From positions 72,058,118 to 72,122,117 of the forward strand of contig CM060190.1 in the NCBI GenBank assembly GCA_030549335.1: a DNA stretch of 64,000 nucleotides, in the 5' to 3' direction. The stretch is from Pontederia crassipes (lineage: Eukaryota; Streptophyta; Magnoliopsida; Commelinales; Pontederiaceae). Both the position numbers and the translations under genes were made by a program. A model generated the notes under the pieces. The model was not told where the DNA came from. It saw only the letters and a list, made by a program, of their open reading frames with translations, and searched no databases. Each line of letters opens with the position of its first letter. Position 1 is the first letter of the stretch. Below are positions 24,954 through 38,400 of this stretch, piece after piece.

Positions 24954-26356
24954 TCTTAAAAAGCTTCTGCTTCATAGATGTTTGATGGCTCTTAAGAGCT
25001 TTGATACAGTTTTGTTTAAACTGAGTCAGATGGTAGTGAAGAGTTTACTGCTCCTTTACATGGGCTTAATGCGTATCTTGTGTTCACAAAGGAATCGCAT
25101 TATGTTTGACAAGGTTCTCTGTGCCAGCGTGATTTCAGTATTTCCTAATTCAGTTATCTTTAATTAACTGCTAATTCTTGACAAAGGCAGACAAATAAAT
25201 TGTCTATATTTATTCTGTCATCTCCCTCTCTCTCACTCATGTATACAACTTAATTAGAAAACTGGAAGCTAGAGGATTTTTTCAAATTTTCCTCTAACGG
25301 GAGAAACATAATTTTATAATTTTGTTGCGAAGCAAAAGTATGCATCTGAAGTGTAAACTTCTCAGAGATTCCACAAAAATGTGGATCAAATCTTGTACTG
25401 ATAATTCACAATGATAAATCATAACCTACATAGTCTGATGATGTCATTACGACATCACATATGTGTAATTAATTACTTTTTGCGTTAAAATAAAAATAAT
25501 TATTATATTATACTTTAAGATAGGCCTATATGTGTAAGTTATTCCTTAATTTAGACACTTATCTTGACAACTTTATATTTACTATGTTTTACGTTTTAAA
25601 TATAAGAATAGGTTGAGATTATTCGGAGCCAATTGACTCACCGAAAAGTTGACACCGGGTTTTATATATATTTTTTCTAGTACTAAAAATTAATACAAAT
25701 ATTCAATAGATGCGAGACAACTCACGTTTGGAAGTTCTGTACCTTCTACTAGTCAAAAAACTAAAATAGTTTTGTTGAGACTAGTACAATTTCTCTATCT
25801 TCTTGGTGAATAATAAATACATTAGTTTTGAGTATGTTCCAAACAAAGTATTGGAAACAAAAAAAAGATTAGATATACTTTTCATAAAAGATAAAAAAAT
25901 TAGTTGAATAAAAAATTACGATAATTAGTTTTCTGTAAACATCTATTTAGAAAATGTCAAAATTAAAATAAAATGTCAAATAATGTGTGTAAGAGATAGG
26001 AGAGAGTGAGAGAAAAACAAAATAAAATGTCAAACTTAAAATAAATTATTAAGATAATAAAACTAAAAAGGGTTGTGAGAGAAGAGATGATAGAGAAAAT
26101 AATGTGAGAGCGATGAGAGAGAAGAAAAGAAAGATCAACTAATTTAAAAGTGTCAAATAAAAAAAAGGGAGGAGTTTGCCATGAACATATTAGTGTCAAA
26201 TAAAAATTATGGTAGAACTATAATCCTCAGGTAGGTTGACATGGTACCCTAATTTCATATTGTTAGTCCCGTCTCAAAACTCTTTCCAAGTCAGAATCGA
26301 ACCAAACATAATGAGAGAGGTATTTGACTAAACTTATAAGCAGACCAAAATGATTT

Positions 26357-26395
<39 letters not shown>

Positions 26396-26990
26396 TGCTT
26401 GCTAAACAATATTTCAAAATATAAGTACTTATTTTGTCAACATTAAAGTAAAAAAATACTAAAGAGAGTAACCCAGCTTATATTTTTATTTATATATTAT
26501 TTTGGTAAACTAGTTACCTTACCATTGTAGATTTCATTTAAAATTACTTATATCACTTTATCATTATTTATGTTTATAAATTTGAATAATGTCTTTTGAT
26601 TACAAAAATGACTTATGGATAATCTTATTAACTAAGTACAGTACATAATTTACTATTATTATTAGTTTAGCTTATTAGCACCTAATTCCTTTTTTTTTGT
26701 GATTTTAATGCGGCATAAGACTACTGTCATATTTGTGCATATATAAACTGTTGTTGGATGCACGAGTTAATGTAAGTGTACATAATGGGACTGGGACATT
26801 AATTGTTTTCCATATTTAATATGTGGTTAATTATTTCTTCTAAAAACTTCTTTCTTCCCTCGTCAGTTTAGCTCTCATTTTGACTTGATATATATTAAGT
26901 GAAAATAAGTCAACTGCAGTTTGTCGTTCTTTCTGCATGAATACGTTACGAATCACATCAAAGGGAAAAAGAATATTTTACATTCTATAG
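24954..26990. other. Intergenic region after SEC61 alpha
   Basis: The first few hundred bases are the SEC61 alpha 3' UTR. The rest is AT-rich spacer with an (AT)n run at about 26359-26392. A 26.0-26.2 kb stretch of GAGAGA-rich sequence is low complexity. No genes recognised. Confidence 0.5.
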
Positions 26991-27326
26991 GGTTGTGTTT
27001 GGATGGATGAACAAAAGTTTCACTTAATTCTTGGGACTTGTTGAAATGATAATTTTGTTCGGGCTGAGTGTTTGAAAATGTTCGACATGTATCGAATTTT
27101 TTTTTCTTGATTTGATGTTTCAAGATTGAAAAATGAGATGTGGAATACGAGGATAAGGGGCTAGTTCGGGGCGCACTCGTGAATTAGAACTTCGTGAGAA
27201 TTTTTTCAGCAAAATATTATGCGTTAACCGAGATTATAATTCTCATGAGCCTCATCAATGTTCTACCACCTACTTGACTTGAACTTTGATTGGTTCTGCT
27301 GAATGCTCGTCAACCAAACACAGCTT
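26991..27326. mobile_element. MITE-like element with TGTGTTTGG ends
   Basis: The left end GGTTGTGTTTGGATG and the right end read inward AAGCTGTGTTTGGTTG form imperfect inverted repeats about 15 bp long around roughly 335 bp of non-coding sequence. This fits a Tourist/Harbinger-type MITE. No target duplication could be fixed. Confidence 0.4.
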
Positions 27327-27689
27327 AAAAGAATGATATATATATATATATATATTTATGTCTTTTCAAATATTAATTTAGTTATAGAATCACGCTTCAT
27401 AGTTTCCTACGACATATGCTAAATTTTTTTATATGAGCTCTTAGGTAATTCAATTCTAGATATATATTAACATAAACATTTACCGACATCGAGTTATTCT
27501 TTTATCGTGTTTATCAACAACGAGTATTATAAGTGTTTCTAAAAATCATATATACACCAAAAACATGTGCTTCCAACTTCGTTTACTTTTTCCATTTTCA
27601 CCCTCAAGACTAACTTAATAGGTAGAATAAGAAGAACTGTAGGAACACCGTTTTTTCCAATTTTAAAAACTTATCATTTTTTTAAACTC

Positions 27690-27725
<36 letters not shown>

Positions 27726-27931
27726 TTATTGGCACATCTTTTACTCGTGCAATTCATGTTCATGTAACCCTTTCCCTCATGGCTCACGTTAACTACAGAA
27801 AATATGATACAATGAACGCCAACGGATTTGACACAACGTCACTCCTATCTTTCATCATATGTATAGATCAGAGTGACTTTGTTAAAGATAACGTAGTCAA
27901 CAGGTGAAACAATTAAGGCAGGTGAGACGAG
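27327..27931. promoter_or_regulatory. Upstream region of the JAZ-like gene
   Basis: AT-rich, with (AT)n runs at about 27336-27355 and 27692-27722. A coding start follows at 27932. No canonical G-box was identified here. Confidence 0.4.
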
Positions 27932-30226
27932 ATGGCGGAGCATCTTGATCAGTATTACCGTGATACTGAGCTTTGCCTGATGACCCCCGGCGGCCGGCGG
28001 CTGACTCGCCGCTCCTCCTCGCCTTCCGGCAGCTCCGTCGGTACTGCCGCCTGCAGGTAGTCTTGTGGAATTTTCATTCCATCAACTTATCAGAATATTT
28101 CCCCGATTTAATTCCGGCGTCCTAACTTGATTACTTGTATATGAATCCACATATATGTATGAATCATAAGAGGAGAAAGCACAGGAAGAACCACTAAACA
28201 AGAGCAGCAGCATATGACCAGCGCCGACGATCTCATGGAGATCCAGGTACGATTGATTTAGAGTATTTCAGAGCAAATCTTTCGTTATGGAAGTGGCAAT
28301 AGTATATATGAACAATTTTATATAGTTGAAAATAAATAAATTAACAATAAGCAATTAAGCTTAGATGTTAGGTTTGTTTGATCATCTCGCATTGAATGAA
28401 AAGAAAATATAATTACTGGACATTATAAAAATTTATTAGACATGATCAACCATTATTCCTGTAAAGAACATAAATAGTAAATATACATTTTTTTAATAGC
28501 TTATCTTTTTTGGGATAAATGATAACACTAGGTTCTATTTGGTACTATTAACGCTTTGAAGCAGATAGCGGATAACGATTTAAATAGCAGATAGCAGACG
28601 ATGATTTACGATTAGCGATTCATTTAAGATATTAATAAATAAGCGTTTGATAAATCTAACGAAAGAATTAACTGATGAATATAAAATAACATAATTGGAT
28701 ATTCAATAAATTATTCAATTCAATCGCATTACAAATTTTATTATAATTTAATAAATAATTAATTAATATCTAAATGAAATGAAATAAAATTCAAAAGTAA
28801 ATTTTTTATTAAAACATATAAAACTTTATATCTACAATAAATTTTATATAGTTCGTACATGATATGCAAAATATTATTATTAAATTAATTTCTATATCCA
28901 TTGTTAACAAATAAAAATTGTAATTAATTAAATATGAATCTAAAAGAAATATAATTGAATGGTGATAAAATAATAAGATGAATTGAAAAAGAAATAATGT
29001 ATTTGAATAAGAAAAAATTAGAAAAAAGTATAAATTCTCTAAACGCTAAAAGTAACTTTACAATATTTCATTCAAACACTAAATTCTACTTGTTTATATG
29101 TTTTACCAAAAAAAAATGTTGGAATATAGTTCAAACGCTCTTTTTAGCATTGCGAAACAAAGCCTATAAGCGTTAATTTCGAATCATAATTTTAAATTGG
29201 AAAATCAACCTAAAAATTTTAAAAAATAAAAATCATTCTTTAACATATCAATTGTTACGAGGTCTTATTTTAGTAAATAATATTTAAGATATATATGATA
29301 AAGTAAAATTAATATGAACATATTTAAATTTAAATTTTATAGCCGGTCCCAAGCCCGGATAAAGGAGGAGGGTTGTGTTAGGCCCCGACAGCCAACATAA
29401 AATCATGTCGAATCTTATGAACATGGATCAACGAATATATTTAGAGCGAAATGGCGTCGTATGATCCATGTAGCCGACCCCACCTAGTGGGATAAGGCTT
29501 TGTTGTTGTTGTTGTTGTTGTATATTTAAATTTATAATAAATGTAAATATATTATTAAAATTTAAAATTGTCGCATTAGAATTTCATGATGTGGTAGAAA
29601 ATACTATACATTAGAACAATAAAATAATAGTCTACATTTATAACTAATTTTAAAATTTTAAAAATAAAAATTTAAGTTAAATTTGAAACTTAAATTAAAG
29701 TTCATGACTTTTTATGCAGAAAATAAAAGTTCGGATTAGATTTGAGAATAAATATAAAGTTATTTTTTTAATGCAATTTTCCCTATAAAATATTATATTA
29801 TGAATAAAAAAATAATGATTTATGAATTGATTATGTAACTAAAAACATATAAACAAAAAGGGCTCCGAAGCTTTAGTTGTAGCGGGAATTAACATGAAAT
29901 GATTAATGTAGGAGAGGGCGATCATGTGCTCGGCTAAGCAACTCCCGATGGAGGCCGCCGAGAAGGCCAAGCACGGCCATCAAAGCAGCAACGCCGCCGG
30001 CAGGAAGCAGGAACCGTCAACGCCGACGCCCCGCTCCTCTGTTATCCCATGGAGCAGCGTTCCGTCGTCGGACACGTCCTCGTCTGCGCAGCCGCAGTTG
30101 ATGTATGATTATACGGCCGGCAGCAACCTGTCCATCAATCGGTCTTTGCAGCTCTTTCTGCAGAGGAGGAAGAAGAGAGCCGCCGGCCCCGGTCACCACC
30201 CGTATCTACTCCCTCCGCCAACATGA
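27932..30226 (+). CDS. JAZ/TIFY5-like repressor candidate lacking the TIFY core
   Basis: Candidate nuclear repressor of jasmonate-responsive transcription. Proposed exons 27932-28056, 28171-28246, 29912-30226 give 516 nt, 171 aa, with consistent phases. N terminus: acidic, with ELCLMTPGG (residues 13-21), resembling the EAR-like LxL of TIFY5/JAZ8 proteins. Residues about 58-78 (ADDLMEIQERAIMCSAKQ) match the second half of a TIFY/ZIM domain (DVTELQARAII-type), but TIFYxG itself is absent. Residues about 138-156 (SNLSINRSLQLFLQRRKKR) match the Jas helix of JAZ8-type proteins (SLQxFLQ(K/R)RK). The LPIAR degron is missing, as in JAZ8. The exon 2 acceptor (ATAAG) is weak; the better CAG site at 28182 would put a stop a few codons in. 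It could be a non-functional relative, so the functional call is tentative. Confidence 0.62.
28537..29168. mobile_element. Possible MITE in the JAZ-like gene intron 2
   Basis: The left end TAGGTTCTATTTGGTA...AACGCTTTGAAGC and the right end read inward TAGGCTTTGTTTCGCA...AGCGTTTGAAC form imperfect, decayed inverted repeats around about 630 bp of AT-rich sequence. No target duplication was found. Confidence 0.33.
29333..29521 (+). mobile_element. Full-length SINE in the JAZ-like gene intron 2
   Basis: Same family as the copy in SEC61 alpha: AGCCGGTCCCAAGCCCGG, AGGAGGAGGGTTG, the ACATGGATCA/TGATCCATGT hairpin arms and a (TTG)n tail. A 13-bp target duplication ATATTTAAATTTA flanks it (29320-29332 and 29522-29534). 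The hairpin loop is about 20 nt longer than in the SEC61 copy (insert around TATATTTAGAGCG). Sense to the host gene. Confidence 0.82.
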
Positions 30227-30253
30227 ACATGCACCGACACCACCCACCACTGT

Positions 30254-30254
<1 letters not shown>

Positions 30255-30305
<51 letters not shown>
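30255..30305 (+). repeat. (TAT)n microsatellite after the JAZ-like stop codon
   Basis: About 17 units of a TAT/ATT trinucleotide beginning 29 bp after the stop codon, so it lies in the likely 3' UTR. A poly-tyrosine open frame over it is an artefact of the repeat. Confidence 0.9.
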
Positions 30306-31597
30306 CTTTCGATTCTTCTAATCTTGTTTATACGACACAAGTAGGTACTATGTATATGTGCGCAGCTGATCTGTATAACTAAATTGTATTTATGTTTGGA
30401 AGTCTCATCTGTCACTGTTCACTGTCAGGCATACGACTCGAAACGATCTTATCGAATTAGTTGGATTCGATGATGGACTAGCCTCCAACTTGTGATCAAT
30501 GCATTCAGTATCGTCACATGAGTTGGATAGTCGACACTACTTCCCAGATGTCGACCGTGGGCTACCGAAAAAAATTGCATCCATGTTAAGAAATGAGGCA
30601 CCTTTTCTTTAATTTGTAGTATGATATGTACATCTTACAGGTTCAATTTGTGTGACAGTTTATGTGAATAACATGCCGAATTCTAGGCAGTAATATTTTT
30701 CCTTACCAACAAAAAGTGGATAATATTAGCTTCCACAAGGTCCACACCCACCATTTATAAGGAATTGTTTGGACAATTGATCATTAAAGAAAAGTGAGGA
30801 GAATGTGAGGAAAGGGAAGAAAAGAAAACGGGTGCAATTTTTTTTAATATTGTTTGAACTTTGAATAGAGGTGAAAGAACTTAAAATATCAATTTTTAAG
30901 ACAAATATATCGTTCAAAATAATAAAAAAGATTATTTACTCTATGGCAGTTAAGACATTTCACATAATAAAATTATTTAATTGGTCTTTCCCCTCTACTT
31001 TTTCAAATCGGTTTTGTAGAGAAAGTTCCATCTAAACAAAGTAAAAAATAAATAAAGAAAACCTTCCCTCCCTCCTCTTATGATTACTTATATGATTAAA
31101 GTTTTAATACTAATATGATCATAACAATTCAACTTTTAATACAGATTACTTATATGATTAAAGTTTTGTCCGTGATGAACAATAAATATGTGCGAGGCCT
31201 ACAAATCATGTTAGGCTAGGATTAGTATTAATCTTATGCTTATGGCGTGGATGCTTTGTTCTCTATTGTATAAATTCATATATGCAAGAGCTAGCGGTAC
31301 TTACATGCATAGATATGAGAATGCTGTAGTTTAGTCCTAAGAGGCTTATTATATACATTCTACGTTGTCTTGGAAGTCATTTCATGACCATGACAAGATG
31401 ATCATGTTCTACTGGGAGTCTGGGATATGCCTAGTTTCGTTAAACTAACAAAGCCATTGTTCTTATTGTAGGTCAATTCTCTATTGTTACAATACAATAA
31501 GAATATTACATATTCAAACGTTGAAGGTAACTTTTTTTATTATTATAAATGAAATGTGACGTAAAAGACACTTCCACGACGAAATCGTATTTCTCTC
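30306..31597. other. Intergenic region between the JAZ-like gene and nucleolin
   Basis: AT-rich spacer. A GGAATTGTTTGGAC word at about 30768 with a loosely opposed CATCTAAACAAAG near 31037 may mark a decayed MITE. No genes recognised. Confidence 0.4.
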
Positions 31598-31726
31598 ATA
31601 TATTTTATCAAATATTATTATTTATTCTCCATTGTTGATTTAATAGTTGTAAGACTCATCTTTCACTGATATATTTTATCAAATATTATTATTTATTCTC
31701 CATTGTTGATTTAATAGTTGTAAGAC
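31598..31726. repeat. Tandem duplication, 71-bp period
   Basis: A 58-bp segment (ATATATTTTATCAAATATT...GTAAGAC) at 31598-31655 is repeated without a visible mismatch at 31669-31726, separated by 13 bp. Confidence 0.9.
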
Positions 31727-31950
31727 GACCACCCAATCCAAACCGGATCAAATATAGAATTTGACCTCCTAAATCCTTTTGAACCGCGACTAATGAACAC
31801 CAATGGGGATACATACATCTAACAATTTTTTATTTTTCTTTTATTTTACTTACTCAAAATGTCCTTGATTTTTTCTTTTTTTTTTGCTACATTCAAAATC
31901 GTTATATGGCATTTAATTTTTTCCATAAATAAAAAAATAATATAAAAGTT

Positions 31951-32164
31951 AACAAAATTTGACAAATAAACTTAATTAGAAATTGGGATTAAATTTAATA
32001 ATGTTATACGAGAAAATTGAACTAAAACTTATTAAAGTTCGCTTGTAAAAATTATTAAACAAAATTTGACAAATAAACTTAATTAGAAATTGGGATTAAA
32101 TTTAATAATGTTATACGAGAAAATTGAACTAAAACTTATTAAAGTTCGCTTGTAAAAATTATTA
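31951..32164. repeat. Perfect tandem duplication, 107-bp period
   Basis: The unit beginning AACAAAATTTGACAAAT at 31951 is repeated head to tail from 32058 with no difference I can see over about 107 bp, so it is recent. It lies just beyond the nucleolin 3' end. Confidence 0.92.
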
Positions 32165-32428
32165 TTTTTGTCGTCGCCTTCGGCAAGTGTATTGTTAAAA
32201 GTTAACAAGCATTCCAAACGTGAGTCTCAAGTCATCAACTAACGACGCACCCCCAAAAATTGCAAAGTTTAAGTAACGATCCTAAAAACTTAGAACCACC
32301 CTAATCATCGCCAAATGTTGTCTTCTTCCCTGCAGCATAAATTAAATGATTGTTTCATGATGTTTGTACATAAAGGAAGCATAGCTAACTAAATATACTT
32401 TGTGAAACATCAGCATGGAGGAAATGCT
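32165..32428 (-). other. Nucleolin 3' UTR region
   Basis: Downstream of the nucleolin stop codon on the minus strand; no other feature is visible. Confidence 0.45.
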
Positions 32429-35400
32429 CTAACCTGTACTGCCTGTTCCCATGCTTTGTCTGAACGGAGTCCCTCCACGACCTCTGCCACCACCACGCCC
32501 GCGGCCTCTTCCGCCATCACCTCTACCACGTCCACCACCACGGCCACCGAATCTGCCACCACTTCTGCCACCGCTATCCCTACCACCTCTGCTATTTGAA
32601 AAGCCACCATCACGGGCATCACCTTTTGGCCTCGCCTCCTCCACTGTCAAACTATAACCCCCAAGCTCAGTACCATTAAGCTTAATGGCCTGCTCGAAGG
32701 CATTTTTGTCCTTAAAATCCATGTAAGCGATCCTGTAAGAGTGTAATACATTGTTATCAACACAAGTGAACTGGATTATGTTACTTCACACATCAGACAT
32801 TCACATCATTTCGACAAGTTGCAAACAATCAAGAAAACATGTGCCCAAAGAAAAGTCAAATACAAAGTAGACATGAAACAAGAAAACATTGCATTAATGC
32901 ATTATGACTGCAGAATCACCTAGTTAATATCCATATATGTAGTTATACCGGGACACAAAAGTGTTATCAAAGGTCCAAAATAAGGAAAGCAAACAACAGT
33001 GAAAAGAGTATGACAACTGAGAACTCTAAAATGATATTTTTTTAATGCAACTCTAAAATGATATTTCCTCCAATAAAAGAAAACACAAGAATGGCATCGC
33101 ATTAAAGCTACATCTTGGAACAATACAAGACAAAAGTATAATAAACTTTGGATCACTGAAATCAGGCTCACACAGCTATTCCAGAACAAAAATCGTTTTG
33201 GTTTCTATTTAAATTCCTTCTTGGAAAATCTACCTTACTACTCATCATAAAGTCCAAAAATAACCAAATACTGGTATTTCTTCACACACAAAAAAGAATA
33301 TTGATTCCATACTCTTAATGTCACATTTAATTACTAGGTTAATGGGTTTATACTTCTTATGGGACTGGACACTGGTAATGACCCAACACAAGAGGAAAAG
33401 TTTCAAGTCATGCAGGAAACTATAACTAACCCTTTGGAGGCACCAGATTCATAATCCTTCGGTATCGAAATACGAGTAATGTCTCCACAAGATCCAAAAT
33501 ATTCTTCAAGGGAGCTTCTTATCTGAAAGTACAAATGGTGAAGATATAAGGCAGAGAAAGATTCATAACAAAATCCATCAGGAGCTTCTTATCTGGCTAC
33601 CTGATCCTCATCTTGGTCTTTATCAAAACCCTTGACAAAAACAGTTTGGCTCGGACCTCTATTTCCTTTCTGGAAACTTTCCTTCCTGAAATACAAAAGA
33701 TATCACTAGTTGTGGAGAATATTTGCAACTACAAATCTCATTAGGGCATTTCTAATAAAACCAAAATAGCGTCCAACCACAAAATACTCATAACAAAGAC
33801 CGGTGTGACCACTAATCATTGTTTGCTAACATTGCACATTAAGGAACAAGGCAATGCATGATGCCTGAATGTATAAGAACTCACCGTTTAGTGGCACCAG
33901 AGAGAAAAACGATTCAGACTTCAGGGAAGAAAATTTTTCTAAGTGCAAACTTCAGGAAGAAAATAGACTCATTTATCATTGTTGATGTTTTTCTCCATAT
34001 CAACAACAACAACAACAAAGCCTTATCCCACTAGGTGGGGTTGGCTATTTTTCTCCATATCAATTGAGATGAAAAAAGTACAAAGTCGATAGGAAAAGTT
34101 CAAACATTAATCACAATTAGAGACAATTATTAGTAAAGGATTGTTTTATGTTGATGTAAAAAAAAATGGTTATTCAAGTTCCATGGTTTACTCATCTCTT
34201 TTTCGGAGAGAGTTTAGCCCAACTTTTATTTTTGATGGATGAAGACTATCTGTCTTCTCAGCATAACAAAATTAAATATGGAAATATGCCTCCAATGCAT
34301 TCTTAATCAACAACATAAAGCAAATAGCACAAAATTACTCAAGATGGTAATAACACATGGAAAATGCATTTTTAATCAACAACATATCAAGCAAATAGAA
34401 CAAAATTATTCAAGATGGTGATGAGAGTCATGGATGTCAAAATCTTACCCACTCTGAGGTGTGTATGCACCCCTTTCAGCTGCCAGATCAAGCCTACAGG
34501 GACGTCCAAGGAGTTCTCGGCCATGAAATTTAAGCGCCTTTAGAAGAGTTGGAAAGACCATTAACCGTAATAATAAAAGTTCAAAGACAACTACGCAATA
34601 TGACAAACAATTTCCATAAATTTAAATTGATGACGTGCAAGGAACAATTTCCATAAATTTAAATTGATGACATGCAAGGAACTCAGGCCTGTCTAGAGAT
34701 ATCTTGACCAACTGTAGTAAAAATGGTAAATTATTCACCTCTATACTGAAACAATGACAACAACAGAAACTAATTGTTCTTTCAAATTAAATAAAGAAAG
34801 CATTGTCAACCTTCTGAGCTGCTTCATGAGTTGCAAATTCAACATGACCAAATCCCTTAAAGCTACCATCATCAGACATTCCAAAGCGAACATCAACAAC
34901 CTCCCCAGCCTCTTTAAAGAATTCAGCTCTAGAAGCAGTAACAGAAACTTGGGATAATTAGAAATATGTCATCTAGCACTAGTTTCCAAATTAAAAAGCA
35001 TACAAAAGAACTTACACATCATCTTGGCTAATATCATATGACAAGTTTCCAACAAACAAAGTCTTAGAACCAGATGTCTGATTTTGGTTTGTGGCAGGAG
35101 TTTTAGGCTGCAAAAAACAATTGAAATAAAATAATCCCAAAGAGGACGAACACATTGGTTAGCTTCATCAAATGACATAGAGTACCTCTTTTGTTGTTTT
35201 TGTTGCAGTTTCATTTACGGATCTTGCATCTTTCATCTTGATATCATTATCCTGGACATGTTGCAATGAATTAACAATATAGTATTGTAGAAGCTACAAG
35301 CTGATGAAATTTTTTTTGAAGGTAACAAACTGATTAAATTGCTATATTTAATGAGGAAAAACAAGCAACAGGCTATTCAGAGAAGTTAAATAAATAATGA

Positions 35401-38400
35401 TTTATAGGAAATTAACATATTTCTGAAAGGTTATTGAACATGAATATTGATACCAAAAATGTAAAAGCAATCCAACATACACAAGGAGACTACCTTCTTA
35501 GGTGTCTTCAGTTGTTTCTCATCTTCACTTTCCTCTTCAGAGGACTCATCTTCAGAAGATTCCTCAGAACTATCAGCTGCTGGTTTTGTGGGCTAGAATC
35601 AATAAAATAATCAGACAGCAAAAAACACAACAAAAAATCAATAAATAAACCTTGGAAGAATGTAATAGGACAAAAGAAATTGATGATTAAGCTTTCTAAA
35701 GAAAAAACAATGATAACTAATAGCTCATAAGAAAAGATACCTTAGCAATTTGGGCATTGGGAGCTTCATCCTCAGAACTTTCTTCGGAGCTCTCATCCTC
35801 TTCATCACTGCTGCTTTCCTTTTTGGCGGCTTGTCCACTAGTTTTTGACTCCTACATTACGAGTCAAGATATTAACATAGAGAATGTAATTACGCAAAAA
35901 CCAATGTGAGGCAGTGCTTATATCTACCTGAACCTTCAATTTCTTAGGCTCTGGTTCTTCCTCACTCTCTTCCTCACTCTCATCTGAACTATCATCAGAA
36001 CTTTCATCTAGTTTGGCCTTGTTCTGTGACTTCCAAGAAAAAAAGAAGTCAATACTGTTAGTGAAATAAAGAAGAAAACATCAGATCAAAAAAGTTATTG
36101 AAACAGGTAGCGATTTACATTACCATTGGAAAGCCAGTAAAAATATGAACACTTTATAAGAGCAATTTATCCATCAAATTCATTTAGTCAATAGAGCAAA
36201 GTGAAATAATACAATATTGAGAAAAAAAAACAAACAAAACTCATGAAGTTGATTCAAATTTTTAAGCTTATCTGATAACTAGGTTTTGACCTATATTATT
36301 GTGTCATACTCAAAATGAGAGATCAAATATTAACAGATATCAAATGAAAAGGGGCTAAAAGCAAGGAACAACCAACATTTCAGATCCAAAGTAGAATAAA
36401 TCCAAGAGAACTATTAAAGAAAAAAATATATAGGAGAAGAAAAAAAACACTAGACCAACTCCAGCCAATACTCCATTAGTGCTGAAGAAAGGGCATACTA
36501 CCTGTTGAATGGTTATCTTCTCTGCAGCAGATGGTCTCTTTGCTGGAAGGTTGGCCTCTGAGGCAGGTTTCTGCAATTCAAAGAAACATGTTGGATTTCA
36601 CAAGAAATATTTGAATCAGACCGCTAAGGATTAAGAAAGAGAGATGAACTAGAAAAGTAAAAACAATTTTAAACAAGGCAGACAATCAAAATGGGCAGCG
36701 AGTAAGACCAGAAATATCAAGAACTAAAATAGACATGTTAAATGAAAAGATGTAACATAATCCAAAGACGCTATTTTTCTTGAATCAGAACGTGATATAA
36801 TTTCACAAGGCATGAGACTTATAAAAGACAGCCAAGGAAACAAAAGAAATTGACACTAAAAGCTACAACCAAACGCTGGCAACATAATATTCATACCACA
36901 GCAAAGGAAACCATCAAATGGTACCAAAAGTTGTCTGATTTACCTCCTGCTCGGAATCAGAGTCAGACTCGCTTTCAGAGCTATCACTAGATTCTTCCTT
37001 CTTTTTAGTGGCTTCAACAGCAGATTTTTTCGGAGCCGGTGCACTCTTTACAAACACATTAGAACAGTGAGATATCAGTTCTCCAGTCTAAGAAAACTTA
37101 TCCAAAAGACAAGTAAAGTTACCTCGTCATCTGAATCGCTTGAATCACTTTCAGAACTGTCGCTGGATTCTTGTTTTCTCTTTGATGCAGCTGCAGGTGC
37201 AGCTTTTGACAATGGTTTATTAGCATCCTACAGTTGCCAGTGTCATGATCATTTCAATATAAAATGGCTAAACAAAAAAAGAACATGAGAACATTCCCAC
37301 AAGACCCAGATTTTAAGTAGTTTTAGCTAATTAACAAAATATGATATTCAAGCAAGTCCTAGCAAGAGTTATGGGATTCTAATACTGTAATCTAACAAAA
37401 GTGAGCTACAAAACGACCAAACACAATGTTACCTCATCATCTGAATCACTTTCTGAACTGTCACTGGATTCTTGTTTCTTCGAAGCAGATGCAGCTTTTG
37501 CTGATGGTTTCTTAGCATCCTACAGTTTGCAGTGTAATAATAATCATCTCAATATGAAATGGCTAAGCAACAAAAAGAACACAAGAACATGTTTCCAAGC
37601 AACTCCAAGTAGTATTTTTTTATGCTAGTCAATGCACAAAGAATTGAACATGGAGAATAGATCAACCTCATCTTCTGAATCACTCTCAGAACTTGAACTG
37701 GAATCTTGCTTTTTCTTCTGGGCTGCCAGTACACCAACAGTTTTTGATGGTGCTTTCTTAACCACCTGTAGACAATGGGTTCTACATCAGTAACGTAAAA
37801 GAAAGACATGAAGATATCTTCTCAAAAAAATAAAGACAAGAAGATATACTCTAACAAAACAATAAATGTTGTGCACAACGCACACAACACCATGTTGGGC
37901 TTGGTGATCCAAAACTATGTCATGTTAAAGAAACAAATTTATATATATACACAGGCAGAACTGTCAGAGATACAAAAACCATACCAATGTAACAAGCATA
38001 TTACCTCATCATCAGAATCACTTTCAGATGAATCGCTGGAAGACTCCTTATGCTTTGAAATGCCAGATTTTCCATTCTCAGCTGAAGTCAGTGACTTCTT
38101 TTCAGGATTAACTGTTTTAGATTTCACAACCTGCCAAAACATAGCAAAGAATGAAAAAAGATTTGGGGGTTTGAAGGCTAATGCCATACTTAATGGCTAA
38201 CCATGACATTAAAATAACTTCTGCAAATCCAAAGCATTAAATTACTCACTTCATCAGATACATCAGAATCAGAATCACTATCCGAGTCTGAACTATCATT
38301 TGCTGTACTCTTCTTGCTTTCTGCAAGGGTACCATTCTTTACTGCAGGTACTGGCAAATTCTTTGACTTGGCTGCCACTTTGGGGGGCTCCTGTGGTTCA

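Noticed and set aside
26359-26392. Long (AT)n run as a TATA promoter
   Set aside because: It is a simple microsatellite with no gene start nearby.
30105-30344. Frame with a poly-tyrosine run
   Set aside because: Reading frame through the TAT microsatellite, overlapping the real third exon of the JAZ-like gene.
32402-32657. Plus-strand Pro-rich and Ser/Thr-rich frames
   Set aside because: Antisense shadows of the RGG tail of nucleolin.
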